Of a stretch of 64,000 nucleotides of DNA, positions 61,761-64,000 are shown in pieces. Under the pieces are notes generated by a model that saw only the letters and a program-made list of their open reading frames with translations, searched no databases and had not been told where the DNA came from. Where the stretch lies: contig NC_087063.1 in assembly GCF_963678635.1 (NCBI RefSeq), positions 83,003,574 through 83,067,573 on the forward strand, read 5' to 3'. Position numbers and translations under genes: made by a program. Origin of the DNA: Symsagittifera roscoffensis. Taxonomy: Eukaryota > Xenacoelomorpha > Acoela > Convolutidae. Each line of letters begins with the position of its first letter. Within the stretch, counting starts at the first letter, position 1.

Positions 61761-62149
61761 GTCTTGCCGCTAATCATTGATGTAAGCCTGCAGCAATTAT
61801 CAAGAACAGTGAATGACTGAATGAAGTAGCGAAAGAACATCAGTACTTTATATTTATTTTGCGAGATTTCAAGAACTTATGTTTAAACAAAAGGAGTATT
61901 AAGAAATTGCGAATTCAGTACGCAATTCCATGATTCGTTACGGCCGAAACAAGTACAAGGTAGATGAGTTCCAGTTCACGTGCTACGAAAAAAGAAGAAA
62001 AAAAACGATGATTAATCTATTGAAAAACGAACACATCGTAAGGTTTGGCAACAATACTAACCATAAAACGCGATGGGTCATTAAAATTAGCTCTGAATTT
62101 AAAACTAATTATTAATTAAATCTGATGCCTAATTGCTATCAGAAATTGC

Positions 62150-63130
62150 TATCAGATGCCTAATATAAACGAGTTGGTTGACTTTATAGCTTTTGCTCTT
62201 AGTGGCAATACAACAGATCTAATTTGGTTTTCGGATATAGATCTCAAATACTCATTCTCACAAATGTCATTTAGTGAGGTGACGAGCCCTCAAGGTTAAT
62301 TTAGTTTTGTCTGAGTCAATATTACGAGTAAAAACCATTCAGAACGGATTTCTACGGAGACAACCCCAAAAGGGTGATGAAATCGATTTTATGACATTTA
62401 CTGGGTTGCACATTTATTTAGATGACACACTAATTGCCACCCGGGGATCTGAAGAACGCCATTGCCAGGAAATCAAAAACATCTTGAAATAAATACGCGA
62501 TAATAATGCTGCTGCAAATTGTATCAAATATAAGTTTTTCGCAGAGGAAATAGCATAGTTGGGTTTTACATTGACTAATAAGGGCATTATACCAGTTGAA
62601 AAGTTACGAGAATCCGTTGAGAGAGTGAAGTAATTTTTATTAAATTATAGTTTTAAAATCGCTGATGGGCTCTAAAAATCAATTCTTACGTTTTTTTTTA
62701 AATCAAAAATAACCAGTATATCATAACTCTTTTGGAATCTAGTGGAAAATTTTTCACGTTTTAACAGGGAATAAAACATGAAGCAGCATTTACTTAAATG
62801 AGGAAACATTGAGTGACTCTGTCCAAAAGTCACAATTTCGATGTCAAAAAATTAAATCATAATGTTGTCAAGAATTATATGCTACGCTTCGAAGCAAGGC
62901 CTAGAGCTAGCATTGGACCATTTCAACACTGAGGAGCGGAAGCTGACTAACCTGGGCATCCACATTTTTGAATGAAGCGGAACTTACCTACTGTATCAAG
63001 GAACTGGATTTAATGGCGGTGGTTTGGACAGTAATTCATTGGCAATTTTGATAGTTTGAGGCTCCGTTTAAAACGATAATGAGCAATAAAGCACTTTTAT
63101 CTTGTTTTTCGGAAGAAAAAAAACAGAAAA
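62150..63130 (+). pseudogene. Decayed Ty3/gypsy-like reverse transcriptase-RNase H
   Basis: Across several frames: MPNINELVDFIAFALSG and LIWFSDIDLKYSFSQM (62157-62275), LHIYLDDTLIATRGSEERHC (62406-62465), which contains the catalytic Y-x-D-D box, and LGFTLTNKGIIPVEKLRE (62560-62615). An RNase H-like passage has ELTYCIKELDLMAVVW (62970-63017) and APFKTIMSNKALLS. Stops and indels throughout; the order matches a gypsy-type pol. Confidence 0.75.
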
Positions 63131-64000
63131 ACGACTCAGACACGCTTAGTTTTGTGGGGTATGAAAAAGCACATCCCAGGTAAAAATATGTGACTGGTAA
63201 ACTATTTATCCGAGCTTGCAGTGAAAATAGCCCCAAGAGTGTCGGAATTGGACAACACATTTATAGTTGCGCAAGTAACGCAATTAATGAGCTACTAAAA
63301 CAGTTAGCTATTATTAGCACTGAAGAAAAGAACTGCCGAAGTGACGTCATGTGCAGCACAAAATCGGAACAAGAATTACATCATTGCGAAGAACGTGCTG
63401 CAAGGAAGCTGATCGACGCGTTTCGAAAATGCCAGTTGATCATTGTTTGCATTGCGAACTATCTGTAGAAAGTGTAAGCTTACAATTACTTTAGCGATTA
63501 TTGAAAACTCTGATGAAACTAAAAATATGCCAGGTCAGCAGTTCCTTGAAACAATCTACGATTGGACCAACTTAATAAGGTAGCCTTCGGCTGATTCTAC
63601 CGAAATTCCCGCGGAGAATATTCCAACCATATTGTTTGAATGGGCAGAATTCTTTGGTTTAGAGTTTAAATTGACTCTCACAAGTCTGATTGAAAATAGA
63701 TTCATTGATTGGTTAAGACTTAAATCAAATATCCCATTAACGTTGCAACCTCCCGGAGGCAGAGTGAGACACTTTCCCTGGGTCGCTAAAGCACTCCAAG
63801 CGTCTAAAAATTCCAGTTATACTCATTCCTATCCCGACATTCTAGCTGTTATGGGAACTTAATTCACCTATAGGGATTCAAATTGTGCCACAAAACCATC
63901 TACGAGTAGCTAAGTAAAAACCCATCACATTCATAAAAACTAGGAGTAGTGATTTCTATCCCGCGCTCCTATAGCTCCCAAGGACTTTATTTGATTATTT
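63131..64000. other. Right end of window, probable retroelement remainder
   Basis: Open frames at 63190-63468 and 63632-63862 have no motif I recognise. They lie where a gypsy-type integrase or long terminal repeat would be expected, but neither is visible. Confidence 0.35.

Noticed and set aside
1-64000. CRISPR array, bacterial operons, rRNA or intact tRNA genes
   Set aside because: None seen; the sequence is eukaryotic and no regular spacer-repeat array or conserved RNA gene is visible.

Overview
The window is a piece of an AT-rich animal (probably invertebrate) nuclear genome. It holds two complete, full-length Polinton/Maverick (adintovirus-like) DNA elements, here called E1 (14694-32998) and E2 (41527-60197). 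Spliceosomal introns in both DNA polymerase genes, MITE-like repeats, and Tc1-like and Ty3/gypsy-like relics show that the host is a eukaryote. The species cannot be named from the sequence.

Layout: 1-14.7 kb is gene-poor repeat DNA, with an interspersed repeat family (called R1 here), a 1387-bp tandem duplication, a GC-rich 62-bp tandem array and a possible Tc1-like relic. E1 follows, inserted into an R1 copy and flanked by the 6-bp duplication TGCGAG. 33.0-41.5 kb is again repeats, with several small inverted-repeat elements. E2 follows, flanked by the 6-bp duplication GAACTG. 60.2-64 kb carries a decayed Ty3/gypsy-like gag-pol.

The elements are distinct lineages: their proteins are clearly homologous but quite divergent. 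They share nearly the same gene set. The virion and integration genes are a retrovirus-type integrase, FtsK/HerA-type packaging ATPase, adenain-type cysteine protease, double-jelly-roll major capsid protein, single-jelly-roll minor capsid (penton-like) protein and an Arg/Lys-rich core-like protein. The replication genes are protein-primed family B DNA polymerase, a PC4-like ssDNA-binding protein and a protein with an H-x-H (HUH-like) motif. There is also a conserved set of small proteins of unknown role, including a membrane protein, a DxE nuclease-like protein and a protein with an N-terminal EEFILIP motif. This is the equipment for protein-primed replication, packaging, virion maturation and integrase-mediated insertion. 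Both elements end in AGTAGTAT and have exact 6-bp target duplications.

The most striking structural result is that the 13-gene virion block has the same internal order in both elements but the opposite orientation relative to the HUH/PC4/polymerase block. Other notable points are a shared intron near the 3' end of the polymerase gene (filled with a simple satellite in E2), an extra polymerase intron only in E1, about 300 bp of out-of-frame overlap between integrase and its upstream gene in both elements, repeated E2F-like GGCGGGA motifs upstream of the E2 polymerase, a 103-bp inverted repeat around the E1 replication-accessory genes, and single frameshifts in two E1 genes. E2 shows no broken gene, so it may be the younger or better preserved copy.
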